A DNA stretch of 64,000 bases from Massilia sp. erpn. GTDB lineage: Bacteria; Pseudomonadota; Gammaproteobacteria; Burkholderiales; Burkholderiaceae_D. Location: the NCBI RefSeq assembly GCF_024400215.1, contig NZ_CP053748.1:2542001-2606000 (forward strand). Direction: 5' to 3'. The position numbers and the translations under genes were made by a program. Below the pieces are notes generated by a model. The model made no database searches. It saw only the letters and a program-made list of their open reading frames with translations, and was not told the origin of the DNA. The number at the start of each line of letters is the position of its first letter. The first letter of the stretch is position 1. Below are positions 8,037 through 18,199 of the stretch, in pieces.

Positions 8037-10639
8037 TTACCAGGGAAGACATCCTCAATGCCAAGGTGCTGATCGTGGACGACCAGCCGGTCAACGTGCA
8101 GTTGCTGGAATACCTGCTCACGTCCACCGGCTATACCGCGGTCAGTTCCACCACCGACCCGCGCGTGGTGGCGCCCTGGCATGAACAGAACCGCTACGAC
8201 ATCATCCTGCTCGACCTGCACATGCCCGGCATGAGCGGCTTCGAAGTGATGGAAGCGCTCAAGCCGCTGGAGGTGGAAGCCTATCTGCCGGTGCTGGTGG
8301 TGACGGCCGAACCGGCCAAGAAGATGGCGGCGCTGGACGCCGGCGCCATGGATTTCGTCAGCAAGCCCTTCGATCCGGTCGAGGTGCTGACGCGCATCCG
8401 CAATATGCTGGAAGTGCGCCTGCTGCACCGCGAGGCGCGCAACTACAACGCCCTGCTGGAGCAGACCGTGCGCGAACGCACGGCCGAGCTGCAGCGCTTC
8501 CGCAGCGCCATGGACGCCACGGCCGACGCCATCTTCCTGATCGATACCGGCAGCCTGGCCTTGGTCGATGTCAACGAAGGCGCCTGCCGCATGCTGGGCT
8601 GGCCGCGCGCCGAGCTGCTGGCGCTGGAGCCGGCGCGCGTCGGCCTCGGCGCGCGCGAGGAGTTGATGGCCCATGCCGCCGCCTTGAATGCGCTGCCGGC
8701 GGCGCGCGCCAGCGAGCCGCGCGCGCCGGAGCTGCGCGAGCTGGAACTGACACGCAGCGATCTGGCGGTGGTGCCGGTGGAGCTGTACTGGCAGTTGCAG
8801 CTCGAAGGCGAGGCGGCCTGGCGCACCCTGATCTGCGTGGCGCGCGACATCACCGAGCGGCGCCAGGCGCAGGAACGCCTGCAGCATATGGCGCATTACG
8901 ACAGCCTGACCGGCCTGCCCAACCGTACCCTGTTCTACCAGACCCTGAGCGAGGCGATCGAGCTGGCGCAGGACAAGGAATGGCGCATCGTGGTGCTGTT
9001 CATCGGGCTGGACCGCTTCAAAAACATCAACGACTCGCTGGGACCGGCCAAGGGCGACCAGCTGCTGCGCGATTTTTCCAACCGCCTGGTGCAATGCGTG
9101 CGCATCCGCGACACCGTGGGCCGCCTGGGTGGCGACGAGTTCGGCCTGATCCTGACCATGACGCGCGACCAGCAGGACGCCGTGTATGTCGCCAACGAGG
9201 TGCGCGAAGCGTTGCGCGCTCCCTTCGAACTCGATGGCCACGCCGCCACGCTGACGGCCAGCATCGGTATCGCCGTCTACCCCGACGACGCCACCGATCC
9301 GGACACCCTGGTCAAGTACGCCGACACCGCCATGGGCCGCGCCAAGGACGCCGGGCGCGATGGCTACCGCTTCTTCACCGCCGGCATGAACGTGCAGGTG
9401 CTGGCCCGCCTCGACCTGGAGATGGCCTTGCGCCGCGCGCTGGAGCAGGATGAGCTGGCGCTGTACTACCAGCCCAAGGTCAATCTGCACACGGGCCGCA
9501 TCAGCGGCGCCGAAGCGCTGCTGCGCTGGCACCGGCCCGGCTATGGCATCGTGTATCCAGCCGAATTCGTCTCGGTGCTGGAAGACACGGGCCTGATCGT
9601 GCGCGTTGGCGCCTGGATCATCGACACCGCCTGCCGCCAGATTGCGGCCTGGTCGCGTTCCGAGGTGGGGCCGGTGACGGTGGCGGTGAACGTGGCCAGC
9701 CGCCAGTTCGTCGAGGGCGACCTGGAGAGCGAAGTGAAAGAGGCGCTGGAACGGCACCAGGTGCCGGCCGAGCTGCTGGAGCTGGAGCTGACGGAAACCG
9801 CCCTGATGTCGAATACCGAGCGCACCATCGAGGTGCTCGGTGTGCTGAAGGAATTGGGCATCAAGGTCGCCATCGACGATTTCGGCACCGGCTATTCTTC
9901 GCTGGCCTATCTGCAGCGCTTCCCGATCGACAAGCTGAAGATCGATATCGCCTTCGTGCGCGACATCACCACCAATCCCAACGACGCCGCCATCGCGCTG
10001 GCCATCATCAGCATGGCGCACAGCCTGAAACTGCGCGTGATCGCCGAGGGCGTGGAATCGCGGCCGCAGCTGGAATACCTGCGGCGCAACCGCTGCGACG
10101 AGATCCAGGGCTTCTTCTTCAGCCGCCCGCTGCCGGCCGAGGAGATGGGCGCGCTGGTGGCCTCGGGCAAGGGCGTGCCGCCCGATCCCAACCGCGCCGC
10201 CGAGCCGTCGCAAACCCTGCTGCTGGTGGACGACGACGTCAACGTGCTGTCCTCGCTGCACCGCCTGTTCCGGCGCGACGGCTACCGCATCCTGACGGCG
10301 GTCTCGCCGGCCGAGGGCTTCGAGTTGCTGGCCCTGCATCCGGTGCAGGTGGTGGTGTGCGACCAGCGCATGCCGATCATGAGCGGCACCGAATTTCTCA
10401 GCAAGGTCAAGGAGATGTATCCGGACACCATCCGTATCATCCTGTCCGGCTACACAGGGCTGGAAGCGGTGCTCGATTCGATCAACCGCGGCGCCATTTA
10501 CCGCTTCTACACCAAGCCCTGGGACGATACCCAGCTGCGCGACAATATCCGCCTGGCCTTCCACCACTACTGGCTGATGCACGGCAGCGGCCGCCGCGCC
10601 GGCGAGCCGGGCGAGGACCACACGACCCTGGATGCCTGA
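8033..10639 (+). CDS. Cyclic-di-GMP signalling protein, REC-PAS-GGDEF-EAL-REC
   Basis: An 868-residue soluble response regulator. Domains in order: receiver (1-125, VDDQ, LLDLHMPG), coiled coil, PAS (about 150-275), GGDEF (about 285-445), EAL (about 455-705) and a second receiver (about 725-850; VDDDVN, CDQRMPIMSG, TKPWDD). The cyclase motif GGDEF is intact and carries an inhibitory RxxD site (RIRD) five residues upstream. The phosphodiesterase motifs EALLRW, ELTE and DDFGTGYSSL are also intact. Both synthesis and breakdown of cyclic-di-GMP are therefore possible. The second receiver resembles those of RpfG-like regulators. It overlaps the kinase gene by an ATGA junction, which suggests translational coupling. 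Confidence 0.92.
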   Translation: MITREDILNAKVLIVDDQPVNVQLLEYLLTSTGYTAVSSTTDPRVVAPWHEQNRYDIILLDLHMPGMSGFEVMEALKPLEVEAYLPVLVVTAEPAKKMAALDAGAMDFVSKPFDPVEVLTRIRNMLEVRLLHREARNYNALLEQTVRERTAELQRFRSAMDATADAIFLIDTGSLALVDVNEGACRMLGWPRAELLALEPARVGLGAREELMAHAAALNALPAARASEPRAPELRELELTRSDLAVVPVELYWQLQLEGEAAWRTLICVARDITERRQAQERLQHMAHYDSLTGLPNRTLFYQTLSEAIELAQDKEWRIVVLFIGLDRFKNINDSLGPAKGDQLLRDFSNRLVQCVRIRDTVGRLGGDEFGLILTMTRDQQDAVYVANEVREALRAPFELDGHAATLTASIGIAVYPDDATDPDTLVKYADTAMGRAKDAGRDGYRFFTAGMNVQVLARLDLEMALRRALEQDELALYYQPKVNLHTGRISGAEALLRWHRPGYGIVYPAEFVSVLEDTGLIVRVGAWIIDTACRQIAAWSRSEVGPVTVAVNVASRQFVEGDLESEVKEALERHQVPAELLELELTETALMSNTERTIEVLGVLKELGIKVAIDDFGTGYSSLAYLQRFPIDKLKIDIAFVRDITTNPNDAAIALAIISMAHSLKLRVIAEGVESRPQLEYLRRNRCDEIQGFFFSRPLPAEEMGALVASGKGVPPDPNRAAEPSQTLLLVDDDVNVLSSLHRLFRRDGYRILTAVSPAEGFELLALHPVQVVVCDQRMPIMSGTEFLSKVKEMYPDTIRIILSGYTGLEAVLDSINRGAIYRFYTKPWDDTQLRDNIRLAFHHYWLMHGSGRRAGEPGEDHTTLDA

Positions 10640-10645
10640 GGCGCC

Positions 10646-11620
10646 TTACTTGAAGTGGTCGAAGCTGGCCAGGCGCAGGTCGAGCGGCGCGCCGGCCGCA
10701 TCGGCCAGGCGCAGGCCGGGCGCGGCCTCGATGCGGCCGACGCGGGTGACGGCAGTGGTGCAGGCGGCGCCAGCCGCCAGGATGGCCGTGCGCGCCGTGG
10801 CCGGCGCGGTGAAGCACAGCTCGTAATCGTCGCCGCCGGCCGCCGTCCAGGCGCGCCGCAAGTCCAGCGCGCGCGTGGCCAGCACCGGACCGGCCGGCAG
10901 GGCGTCCACCTGCAGCGTGGCGCCGACGCCGGAGCGTTCCAGGATATGGCCGAGATCACCGGCCAGGCCGTCCGAGATGTCGATGGCGGCGTGCGCCAGG
11001 CCGCCGTCGGCCAGCGCCCGTCCCAGCGCCACGCGCGGCGTGGGCAGGTGCATGCGCTGGGCCGCCGCCTGCTGCTCGGCCGCGCTCAAGGCGGTCTCGC
11101 CGCGGTAGCCGGCCAGGGCCAGGCGCGCATCGCCCAGGGTGCCGGAAATCCAGATATCGTCATCCACGCGGGCGGCGTCGCGGCGCAGGGCGCGGCCGGG
11201 CGCGAGCTCGCCGAAGACGGTGATGCAGATATTCAGCGGTCCCTTGGTGGTGTCGCCGCCGATCAGGGTGCAGCCATGGGCGTCGGCCAGGGCGAACAGA
11301 CCCTGCGAGAAGCCGGCCAGCCAGGCCGGATCGGCCGCAGGCAAGGCCAGCGCCAGGGTGAAGCCGAGCGGGCGCGCGCCCATGGCGGCCAGGTCGGACA
11401 GGTTGACGGCCAAGCTTTTATGGCCCAGGCGCTGGGCATCCTCGCCGGCGAAGAAATGGCGGTTCTCCACCAGCATGTCGGAGGAGATGGCCAGTTGCAT
11501 GCCCGGCGCGGGCGCGAGCAGGGCGCAGTCGTCGCCGATGCCGAGGGCAACGTGGGCTGGCTGGGCGGCGGCGCGCGGACGCGCGAAGTAATGTTGGATC
11601 AGGTCGAATTCGGAGAGCAT
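10646..11620 (-). CDS. thiL: Thiamine-monophosphate kinase ThiL
   Basis: A 324-residue protein of the usual length for ThiL, which phosphorylates thiamine monophosphate to the active cofactor thiamine diphosphate. The N terminus FDLIQHYFARP, the metal/ATP-binding GIGDDCALL, SSDMLVENRHF, LIGGDT, AIDISDGLAGDLGHI and the late GGDDYELCF are all family signatures. It is convergent with the cyclic-di-GMP gene, with only 6 bases between stops. The upstream small membrane-protein gene is on the same strand but ends 19 bases before this start. I see no TPP riboswitch in front of it. Confidence 0.93.
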   Translation of the reverse strand: MLSEFDLIQHYFARPRAAAQPAHVALGIGDDCALLAPAPGMQLAISSDMLVENRHFFAGEDAQRLGHKSLAVNLSDLAAMGARPLGFTLALALPAADPAWLAGFSQGLFALADAHGCTLIGGDTTKGPLNICITVFGELAPGRALRRDAARVDDDIWISGTLGDARLALAGYRGETALSAAEQQAAAQRMHLPTPRVALGRALADGGLAHAAIDISDGLAGDLGHILERSGVGATLQVDALPAGPVLATRALDLRRAWTAAGGDDYELCFTAPATARTAILAAGAACTTAVTRVGRIEAAPGLRLADAAGAPLDLRLASFDHFK

Positions 11621-11639
11621 GCCGCCATTGTAGCGGGCC

Positions 11640-11855
11640 TCAGGCGCTGCCGACCGCCTTGTCGCCGCCAGGACTGCGCGGCAGCGACTGCGGGCCGTCG
11701 CGCAGATACAGCCAGGCCGCGCCCAGGCCCAGGGCCAGCACGGCCAGGGGCAAGGCCCAGTCCGATTCCTGGGGCGTGAAAAAGAGGGTGGCGGACGTCA
11801 ACAGGAAGAGAGCGGCGCTGAGACGGGCGCCAAGCTGCCAGAATACGCGATTCAT
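11640..11855 (-). CDS. Small two-helix membrane protein of unknown function
   Basis: A 71-residue protein with two hydrophobic segments (about residues 8-26 and 34-50) and a polar, Arg/Pro-containing tail. I do not recognise a family. It lies 19 bases upstream of thiL on the same strand, so the two are probably co-transcribed. The reading frame has the high third-position GC of its neighbours, which supports coding. No catalytic or binding motif is visible. Confidence 0.6.
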   Translation of the reverse strand: MNRVFWQLGARLSAALFLLTSATLFFTPQESDWALPLAVLALGLGAAWLYLRDGPQSLPRSPGGDKAVGSA

Positions 11856-12127
11856 GGTGTGCCTTCCCTAAAAAGCGATGCTTAAAGAATAGGAAGCGAT
11901 TTGTCTGCTGTCTAGAGAATCACGCGTTTTTTTTCTGCGCATGCGTGAAATGGCGCACATAAGCCGGGGTGCATGGTCATTCAAATCAGGCAATCATATC
12001 GCTTTGTTATGCTGATAAGTATGGGCTTTGCGCTATGCCGCTGCGTGAAAATACCTAGCTTGGAGCCATATTCCGTCTGTTAGAATCAAAGGATTACCGA
12101 ACAAAAGAGACAGGAAGGCAGCACAGC

Positions 12128-14446
12128 ATGGATTCGTCATCTGATAAAAAAGAGGAATTGCGTCAACAACTGCGCCTTGCCGCGCTCGAATACCACGAGT
12201 GCCCAAAACCCGGCAAAATCAGCGTCACCCCGACCAAGCAACTGACCAATCAGCGCGACCTGGCGCTGGCCTATTCCCCTGGCGTGGCCGCCCCGTGCGA
12301 AGAGATCGTGATCGATCCCGCCAACGCCTATAAATATACCGCGCGCGGCAATCTGGTGGCCGTGATCTCGAACGGCACCGCCGTGCTCGGCCTGGGCAAT
12401 ATCGGCCCGCTGGCCGCCAAGCCGGTGATGGAAGGCAAGGGTGTGCTGTTCAAGAAATTCGCCGGCATCGACGTCTTCGACATCGAAATCAACGAGCAGG
12501 ATCCGGACAAGCTGGTCGACATCATCGCCGCGCTGGAACCGACTTTCGGCGGCATCAACCTGGAAGACATCAAGGCGCCCGAGTGCTTCTACATCGAGCG
12601 CCAGCTGCGCGAACGCATGAAGATCCCGGTCTTCCACGATGACCAGCACGGCACCGCCATCATCGTCGGCGCGGCCATCCTGAACGGCATCAAGATCGTC
12701 GGCAAGGATATCAAGAACTGCAAGCTGGTGGTGTCCGGCGCGGGCGCGGCGGCCCTGGCCTGCCTCGACCTGATCGTCGACCTCGGCTTCCCGCTGGAAA
12801 ACATCATCGTCACCGACCTGGCCGGCGTGGTCTACAAGGGCCGCACCGAGCTGATGGACCCGGACAAGGAACGCTTCGCGCGCGAAACCAGCGCCCGCAC
12901 CCTGGCCGAAGTCATCCCCGGCGCCGACATCTTCCTCGGCGTGTCCGCCGGCGGCGTGCTGAAACAGGATATGGTCAAGCAGATGGCCGACAAGCCGCTG
13001 ATCCTGGCCCTGGCCAACCCGACCCCGGAAATCCTGCCGGAAGACGTGAAAGCCGTGCGCGACGACGCCGTCATCTGCACCGGCCGTTCGGACTATCCGA
13101 ACCAGGTCAACAATGTGCTGTGCTTCCCCTACATCTTCCGCGGCGCCCTCGATTGCGGCGCCACCACCATCACGCGCGAAATGGAAATCGCCGTGGTGCA
13201 CGCGATCGCCGACCTGGCCCACGCCGAGCAGTCGGACATCGTGGCCACCACCTACGGCATCCAGAACCTGGCTTTCGGCCCGGAATACCTGATCCCGATG
13301 CCGTTCGACCCGCGCCTGCTGATCAAGATCGCGCCGGCCGTGGCCAAGGCGGCCTTCGATTCCGGCGTGGCGACGCGTCCGATCCAGGACCTGGAAGCGT
13401 ATGCCGACAGCCTGCAGCAATTCGTCTACCGCAGCGGCACCTTCATGAAGCCGCTGTTCTCGGTGGCCAAGAAGACCCCGGCCGGGCTGAAACGCATCGT
13501 GTATGCGGAAGGCGAGGAAGAGCGTGTGCTGCGCGCCGTGCAGGTGGTGGTCGATGAGCGCCTGGCGCGTCCGATCCTGGTCGGCCGTCCGGCCGTGCTG
13601 GAGGCGCGCATCCATAAATTCGGCCTGCGTCTGAAGCAGGGCGTCGATTACGATGTGATCAACCCCGACTTCGACGAGCGTTACCGCGAATACTGGCAAG
13701 CGTATTACGAGCTGACCGCGCGCAAGGGCGTGACCCAGGAATACGCCAAGCTCGAAATGCGCCGCCGCCACAGCCTGATCGGCGCCATGATGATCAAGAA
13801 GGGCGACGCCGACGGCATGATCTGCGGCACCTTCGGCACCACCCAGCTGCATCTGCACTATATCGACCAGGTACTGGGCAAGCGCGCCGGCGCCAATGTG
13901 TATGCGGCCATGAATATCCTGGTGCTGCCGGAACGCCAGCTGGCCATGGTGGACACCCACGTCAACGAAAACCCGGATGCGCAGCAGCTGGCCGAGATCA
14001 CCATCATGGCGGCCGACGAGATGAAGCGCTTCGGCCTGTCGCCGCGCGCGGCCCTGCTGTCGCACTCGAATTTCGGCTCGTCCAACAGCGCCTCGGCGCA
14101 GAAGATGCGCGCCGCCCTGGCCCTGGTCAAGGAACAGGCGCCGGAGCTGGAAGTCGACGGCGAGATGCATGGCGATACCGCGCTCGACTCCAAGCTGCGC
14201 AAGAGCATCATGCCGAACTCCGACCTGGAGCATGACGCCAACCTGCTGGTGATGCCGAATATCGACGCCGCCAACATCGCCTACAACCTGGTGAAGACGG
14301 CGGCCGGCAACGGTATCGCCATCGGTCCTATCCTGCTTGGTTGTGCCGCGCCCGTGCATATCCTGACCCCGTCGGCCACCGTGCGCCGCATCGTCAATAT
14401 GACGGCGCTGTGCGTGGTGGATGCGGTGGCCCAGCGCAAGGGCTGA
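12128..14446 (+). CDS. maeB: NADP-dependent malic enzyme MaeB with C-terminal phosphotransacetylase-like domain
   Basis: A 772-residue two-domain protein. The N-terminal half carries the malic enzyme signatures [18 protein letters not shown] and the nucleotide-binding [11 protein letters not shown]; the C-terminal half (from about 430) resembles phosphate acetyltransferase and usually acts as an acetyl-CoA-responsive regulatory domain. The enzyme decarboxylates malate to pyruvate with NADPH formation. An AGGAAGG ribosome site lies 9 bases before ATG. Upstream, TAGAAT at 12081-12086 with TTGGAG 15 bases before it is a weak candidate promoter in the 270-base intergenic region. No terminator with a T-run follows the gene. 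Confidence 0.95.
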   Translation: MDSSSDKKEELRQQLRLAALEYHECPKPGKISVTPTKQLTNQRDLALAYSPGVAAPCEEIVIDPANAYKYTARGNLVAVISNGTAVLGLGNIGPLAAKPVMEGKGVLFKKFAGIDVFDIEINEQDPDKLVDIIAALEPTFGGINLEDIKAPECFYIERQLRERMKIPVFHDDQHGTAIIVGAAILNGIKIVGKDIKNCKLVVSGAGAAALACLDLIVDLGFPLENIIVTDLAGVVYKGRTELMDPDKERFARETSARTLAEVIPGADIFLGVSAGGVLKQDMVKQMADKPLILALANPTPEILPEDVKAVRDDAVICTGRSDYPNQVNNVLCFPYIFRGALDCGATTITREMEIAVVHAIADLAHAEQSDIVATTYGIQNLAFGPEYLIPMPFDPRLLIKIAPAVAKAAFDSGVATRPIQDLEAYADSLQQFVYRSGTFMKPLFSVAKKTPAGLKRIVYAEGEEERVLRAVQVVVDERLARPILVGRPAVLEARIHKFGLRLKQGVDYDVINPDFDERYREYWQAYYELTARKGVTQEYAKLEMRRRHSLIGAMMIKKGDADGMICGTFGTTQLHLHYIDQVLGKRAGANVYAAMNILVLPERQLAMVDTHVNENPDAQQLAEITIMAADEMKRFGLSPRAALLSHSNFGSSNSASAQKMRAALALVKEQAPELEVDGEMHGDTALDSKLRKSIMPNSDLEHDANLLVMPNIDAANIAYNLVKTAAGNGIAIGPILLGCAAPVHILTPSATVRRIVNMTALCVVDAVAQRKG

Positions 14447-14476
14447 CGCGCCCTGGCACCTGGTGCCGTGACTGGA

Positions 14477-14527
14477 CAGGCAATGTAATCTTTTTGACAG
14501 CATCGTCAATCACGGTTACATTGCCTG
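14477..14527 (+). promoter_or_regulatory. Palindromic promoter of the DUF2214 gene, probably giving a leaderless mRNA
   Basis: A perfect 12-bp inverted repeat, CAGGCAATGTAA (14477-14488) and TTACATTGCCTG (14516-14527), encloses a second dyad, TTGAC-N6-GTCAA (14494-14509). The region also reads as a sigma70 promoter: TTGACA at 14494-14499, 17 bases, TACATT at 14517-14522. Transcription would start near 14529, just before the ATG at 14531, and no Shine-Dalgarno sequence precedes that ATG. The dyad covers both promoter boxes, as expected for a repressor or activator site. The regulator is unknown. Confidence 0.65.
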
Positions 14528-14530
14528 ACC

Positions 14531-14983
14531 ATGAGCGACTTCCTCCAGGCCAGCCTGCACCACCTGCTAGTGTTTACCATTGCCGCCGTGCTGGCGTGCG
14601 AGTGGGCGCTGCTGCGCCCCGGCCTGACGCCGGCCACCCTGCGCCTGCTGGCGCGGCTCGACGCCGTGTATGGCCTGAGCGCGCTGGGCATCCTGCTGGT
14701 GGGCTTTGGCCGCGTGATGCATGGCGCGAAAGGGGCGGCCTTCTATATGGCCAACCCGTTGTTCTGGACAAAAATCGGGGTCTTCGCCCTGGTTGGCCTG
14801 CTCTCCATCCAACCCACGCTGCGCATCCTGGCCTGGCAAAAGCGCTGGCGCGCCGACGCCGGCTTTGTCCCTTCTTCCGCTGAAATCGCCGCCCTGCGCC
14901 CGCTGCTGCTGGCCGAGCTGCTGCTGTTCGCCGCCATTCCCGTGCTGGCGGCCGCGATGGCGCGCGGCATCGGCCATGCCTGA
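14531..14983 (+). CDS. DUF2214-family integral membrane protein
   Basis: A 150-residue protein with four predicted membrane helices (about 10-28, 44-64, 80-98 and 128-146). The pattern HHLLVFTIAAVLACEWALLRP, the central ARLDAVYGLSALGIL and the FWTKIGVF motif fit the DUF2214 family, whose function is unknown. The conserved His and charged residues inside helices might bind a cofactor, but this is speculation. It has its own palindromic promoter directly before the start codon, separate from maeB. The same-strand gene gmd follows 119 bases later. Confidence 0.8.
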   Translation: MSDFLQASLHHLLVFTIAAVLACEWALLRPGLTPATLRLLARLDAVYGLSALGILLVGFGRVMHGAKGAAFYMANPLFWTKIGVFALVGLLSIQPTLRILAWQKRWRADAGFVPSSAEIAALRPLLLAELLLFAAIPVLAAAMARGIGHA

Positions 14984-15045
14984 GGCGGGGCGTAACAAAC
15001 TGTAACTGTTGTAATCGGCGGCGGCCATTTAAAAAGCCCGCATGA

Positions 15046-16146
<1,101 letters not shown>

Positions 16147-16147
16147 G

Positions 16148-17074
16148 ATGGCGGCGCTGCAGTTCTTATCGGCGGAGCGCGAAGGCGAGGGCAAGCGCGC
16201 CCTGGTCACGGGCCTGGCGGGCTTCACCGGCCATTATGTGGCGCAGGAGCTGCGCGCCGCCGGCTACGAAGTGTTCGGCACCTCGGTGCCGGGCCACGCG
16301 CATGGCGAGAACATCGTGGCGGTCGACCTGTGCGACCGCGCCGGCGTGGCCGCCATGGTGCAGGAACTGCAGCCGGACGTGGTGGTGCACCTGGCTGCCA
16401 TCGCTTTCGTTGCGCACTCGGACGTGGAGCAGATCTACCGCGTCAACGTGGTGGGCACGCGCAACCTGCTCGAAGCGCTGGCTGCCGCGCCGAAGAAGCC
16501 TTCCGCCGTGCTGCTGGCTTCCAGCGCGAATATCTACGGTAATACCGAGGTGGCGGTGATCCACGAGGATGTGCCGGCCGCGCCGGCCAACGACTACGCC
16601 GTCAGCAAGCTGGCCATGGAATACATGGCGCGCCTGTGGTGCGACCGCTTGCCGCTGATCTTCGTGCGCCCCTTCAATTACACCGGCGTCGGCCAGCATG
16701 AGAACTTCCTGCTGCCGAAAATCGTGTCCCACTTCCGCCGCAGGGCCACGGACATCGAGCTGGGCAACCTGCATGTGTGGCGCGACTTCTCCGACGTGCG
16801 CATGGTGGCCGCCGCTTACCGCCGCCTGCTGGCCGCTGCGCCGGCCGGCCAGACCTTGAATATCTGCTCGGGCAGCGCGTATTCGCTGGGTGAGGCGCTG
16901 GACATGATGGCCACCATTGCCGGCTACAAGATCAATGTGCACGTCAATCCTGCCTTCGTGCGCGCCAATGAGGTGGCGCGTTTGAGTGGCGACAACCGCC
17001 GCCTGGCCGCCGTGGTCGGCGCCATCCAGCCGCTGCCGCTGGAGCAGACCTTGCGCTGGATGTACGAGGCGTGA
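16148..17074 (+). CDS. rmd: GDP-6-deoxy-D-mannose reductase (RMD type)
   Basis: A 308-residue SDR protein with VTGLAGFTGHYV as the nucleotide-binding loop, SSANIYGN and YAVSKLAME as the catalytic motifs, and RPFNYTGVGQHENF as the substrate part. RMD reduces the 4-keto group of the Gmd product to form GDP-D-rhamnose. The immediate position after gmd supports this over a fucose or perosamine branch, since no fcl- or per-like gene is present. The first 15 residues before the Rossmann fold are poorly defined. The last codons overlap the next gene's GTG start. Confidence 0.88.
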   Translation: MAALQFLSAEREGEGKRALVTGLAGFTGHYVAQELRAAGYEVFGTSVPGHAHGENIVAVDLCDRAGVAAMVQELQPDVVVHLAAIAFVAHSDVEQIYRVNVVGTRNLLEALAAAPKKPSAVLLASSANIYGNTEVAVIHEDVPAAPANDYAVSKLAMEYMARLWCDRLPLIFVRPFNYTGVGQHENFLLPKIVSHFRRRATDIELGNLHVWRDFSDVRMVAAAYRRLLAAAPAGQTLNICSGSAYSLGEALDMMATIAGYKINVHVNPAFVRANEVARLSGDNRRLAAVVGAIQPLPLEQTLRWMYEA

Positions 17075-18192
17075 GCGCACTGCGCACTGGACTGTCCTGT
17101 ACCACAATCGAGCCTGGCCTGAACGGTGGACGCCTGGATGGCATCGGTGTGTACAGCCAGGCCCTGTTGCGCCACCTGCCCGCCGCCGGCTGCGCCGTCC
17201 AGCCTTATTCCTTCGGTCCCGCCGCCCGCCTGACGGCCGGCCGGCCGCTGCCGCTATCGTTCGCCGCCGCCACGCTGCGCGACCTGGCCACGCCGTCCGC
17301 CGTGCGGCAGAAGATGGGCCTCGACTTGTACCACGCCACCGATTACCGCATCGTGCGCATGGATTGCCCGGTGGTGGCGACCCTGCACGATGCCCTGCCT
17401 ATTGCCCATCCTGAATGGTGCAGCCCGAAACAGCGGCGGCTGAAGAACTGGCTGCAGATCAAGGCGGCGCACAAGGCCAACCATGTGATCGCCGTTTCGC
17501 AGTTCGCCGTCGCCGAGCTGGTGCAGTGCTTCGGCGTCGACGAGCGCCGCATCAGCGTGGTGCATAACGGCGTCGATGAAAGCTGGTTCACGCCGCCGCC
17601 GGCCGAACGGTGCGCCGCGACGCTGGCGGCGCATGGCCTGCGTCCCGGCTATTTCCTCTTTGTCGGCACGCTGCAGCCGCGCAAGAACGTAGAACGCCTG
17701 CTGCAAGCCTATCTGGGCCTGCCGCCCGTGCTGCGCGCGGCGCGCCAGCTGGTGATCGTGGGCGCGCCCGGCTGGCGCAGCGAAGCGCTGCAGGCGCGCA
17801 TCGCCGCCGCCGTGCAGCAGGGCGAGAACGTGCGCTGGCTGGAGCGCCTGACCAGCCAGGAAGCGTTGCGCGACCTGTATGCCGGCGCCGGCGCCCTGAT
17901 TTATCCCTCGCTTTACGAGGGCTTCGGCATCCCGCTGCTGGAAGCCTTCGCCTCGCGCCTGCCGGTGGTCGCATCCAACACCACCTCGCTGCCCGAAGTC
18001 ACACTTGGCGCGGCGCTGGAAGTCGATCCGCTGTCGGTGAGCGGCATCGGCGCCGCCATGCTCGATATCGTGCGCGATGAGGCCTTGCGTGAGCGCTGCA
18101 TCGCCGCCGGCGAGCGGCGCGCGCTGGAACTGACCTGGGCCGAAACGGCGCGTCGTACGGCGGCCGTTTATCATTCCATTCTTTTGCAGTAG
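17071..18192 (+). CDS. GT4-family glycosyltransferase, probable D-rhamnosyltransferase
   Basis: A 373-residue GT-B glycosyltransferase starting with GTG that overlaps the rmd stop by 4 bases. The N-terminal domain has GIGVYSQALL and YHATDYRI; the C-terminal donor domain has FVGTLQPRKNVERLL and the E-x7-E motif of YEGFGIPLLEAFA. Family members transfer a sugar from a nucleotide donor with retention. Coupling to the GDP-D-rhamnose genes suggests that GDP-D-rhamnose is the donor, as for the A-band enzymes WbpY/WbpZ in Pseudomonas, but the acceptor and exact linkage are unknown. Confidence 0.85.
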   Translation: MSALRTGLSCTTIEPGLNGGRLDGIGVYSQALLRHLPAAGCAVQPYSFGPAARLTAGRPLPLSFAAATLRDLATPSAVRQKMGLDLYHATDYRIVRMDCPVVATLHDALPIAHPEWCSPKQRRLKNWLQIKAAHKANHVIAVSQFAVAELVQCFGVDERRISVVHNGVDESWFTPPPAERCAATLAAHGLRPGYFLFVGTLQPRKNVERLLQAYLGLPPVLRAARQLVIVGAPGWRSEALQARIAAAVQQGENVRWLERLTSQEALRDLYAGAGALIYPSLYEGFGIPLLEAFASRLPVVASNTTSLPEVTLGAALEVDPLSVSGIGAAMLDIVRDEALRERCIAAGERRALELTWAETARRTAAVYHSILLQ

Positions 18193-18199
18193 ATTTACC

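Noticed and set aside
11621..12127. Possible TPP riboswitch upstream of thiL
   Set aside because: Neither the TPP core motifs nor a suitable stem arrangement was seen before thiL or its upstream gene.
14447..14476. Short palindrome after maeB as a terminator
   Set aside because: GGCACC-T-GGTGCC has almost no loop and no T-run.
12137..14509. Very long minus-strand open frame opposite maeB
   Set aside because: High-GC genes commonly leave open antisense frames. The translation is low-complexity and His/Gln/Arg-rich with no motif, while maeB is unmistakable.
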